Assembly: GCA_017547065.1 (NCBI GenBank)
Contig: JAFYRC010000226.1
Coordinates: 1-5,664 of the forward strand
DNA: 5,664 nt
From: Tidjanibacter sp.
GTDB taxonomy: Bacteria > Bacteroidota > Bacteroidia > Bacteroidales > Rikenellaceae
Reading direction: 5' to 3'
Each line of letters starts with the position of its first letter. The first letter of the stretch is position 1. Shown piece by piece: positions 5,065 through 5,664 of this stretch. A program made the position numbers and the translations under genes. The notes under the pieces are model-generated. The model made no database searches, was not told the origin of the DNA, and was given only the letters and a program-made list of their open reading frames with translations.

Positions 5065-5664
5065 ATGAAGAAAAATTGTAGGATGGTGATTGCAGTGTGG
5101 GCGCTCCTTGCAGGAGCTCTCGGCACCGCCACGGCACAAACGGTGAGTGTGGACAACTACGCTACCCGTGCCGAAAAACTATATAAGCAGGGCCACTACC
5201 GAGCCTCGCTGCTAGAAGCTCGCAAGGCCAAAGCGAAGGCTTCCAATGTGAACCACCACCATGCCCTCGATGTGGAGAGCGTGGCCTATTGGGAGGCAAT
5301 GTCGCAGGCGGCTCTCGGGCGTGATACTGTGGCGCTGGGAGGTTTTCTGGCCACCTATCCCAACTCCAACCGTGCCGAAGAGGCACGCTATGCGCTCGCT
5401 CGAGAGTTCTTTGAGTTGGAGTGCTGGCAGAGGGCGGTGGACAACTTCGCCGCGGTGGACACTGAGCGACTCTCGGCACAGCAGAGGGAGGAGTGGTGCT
5501 TCGAATATGGCTTTGCGGCCCACAAGGTGGGCGACAATGCCACAGCTCGTGATATGCTTGGCCGTGTTGAGCCGACCAATAAGCGTGCTGACCACGCAAA
5601 ATACCTGCTTGGTTACATCGCCTACACCGAGGACTACCTCCTCGAAGCAAGGCTCCACTACGAC
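5065..5664 (+). CDS. Exported TPR-repeat protein, N-terminal part (runs off window)
   Basis: An open frame of exactly 200 codons continues past the window end. Residues 1-24 form a signal peptide: Lys2, Lys3 and Arg6, a hydrophobic core MVIAVWALLAGALG, and an A-T-A motif before Gln25, a usual signal peptidase I site in Bacteroidetes. No lipobox is seen; Cys5 precedes the core. The mature protein is a run of helix pairs with TPR-like spacing: AEKLYKQGHYRASLLEARKA (36-55), FLATYPNSNRAEEARYAL (94-111), then a pair with CWQRAVDNFAAVD (120-132), EEWCFEYGFAAHKVGDNATA (142-161), and YLLGYIAYTEDYLLEARLHY (180-199). The FL-x-x-YP-x-S-x-x-A-x-x-A pattern recalls large periplasmic or outer-membrane-associated Bacteroidetes TPR proteins of roughly 1,000 residues, in which such repeats bind partners. 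The ATG at 5065 follows an A-rich leader 51 bp after the DoxX-like gene, so co-transcription is plausible. The specific partner and function cannot be told from this fragment. Confidence 0.82.
   Translation, partial: MKKNCRMVIAVWALLAGALGTATAQTVSVDNYATRAEKLYKQGHYRASLLEARKAKAKASNVNHHHALDVESVAYWEAMSQAALGRDTVALGGFLATYPNSNRAEEARYALAREFFELECWQRAVDNFAAVDTERLSAQQREEWCFEYGFAAHKVGDNATARDMLGRVEPTNKRADHAKYLLGYIAYTEDYLLEARLHYD

Noticed and set aside
5162..5658. Minus-strand open frames at the right end
   Set aside because: The + strand holds a clean 200-codon frame with a signal peptide and TPR-like helices, a much better explanation.

Overview
The window looks like a stretch of Bacteroidales chromosome; I cannot place it more narrowly with confidence. 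The reasons are the protein types (a SufC/SufD/SufS set, a DoxX-like membrane protein with a CGC motif and a cysteine-less C-terminal domain, and a secreted TPR protein cleaved just before Gln), A-rich translation starts mostly without a Shine-Dalgarno sequence, and GC-rich genes separated by AT-rich repetitive gaps. All six genes lie on the + strand. No tRNA, rRNA, transposase, CRISPR array or phage gene is visible.

Positions 12-2834 carry the iron-sulfur cluster assembly genes sufC, sufD and sufS. SufC is the ATPase, SufD a scaffold partner, and SufS the cysteine desulfurase that supplies sulfur. The window opens 11 bases before sufC, so sufB, the expected upstream neighbour, would lie outside. 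SufD is about half the usual size: it keeps the C-terminal beta-helix and helical tail but lacks the N-terminal half. No SufE or SufU sulfur-transfer partner is seen.

Positions 2835-3040 are a repeat-rich gap: two arrays of the heptamer TCTCAAT in the same orientation enclose a 132-bp segment with hairpins. Then come tmk (thymidylate kinase, 3041-3718), a 194-bp gap with a structured GC-rich block (3719-3912), a DoxX/MauE-like membrane protein with a degenerate thioredoxin-like tail (3913-5013), and the first 200 codons of an exported TPR protein that runs off the end (5065-5664).

The sufC, sufD and sufS products work together. The other three genes have no clear functional link to them; shared orientation may only mean shared transcription. 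The most unusual non-coding feature is that four of the five gaps carry short tandem repeats or repeat blocks. In the first three gaps (after sufC, sufD and sufS) the repeats have a 7-bp period although the unit sequence differs from gap to gap. I found no convincing new defence system or comparable novel system.
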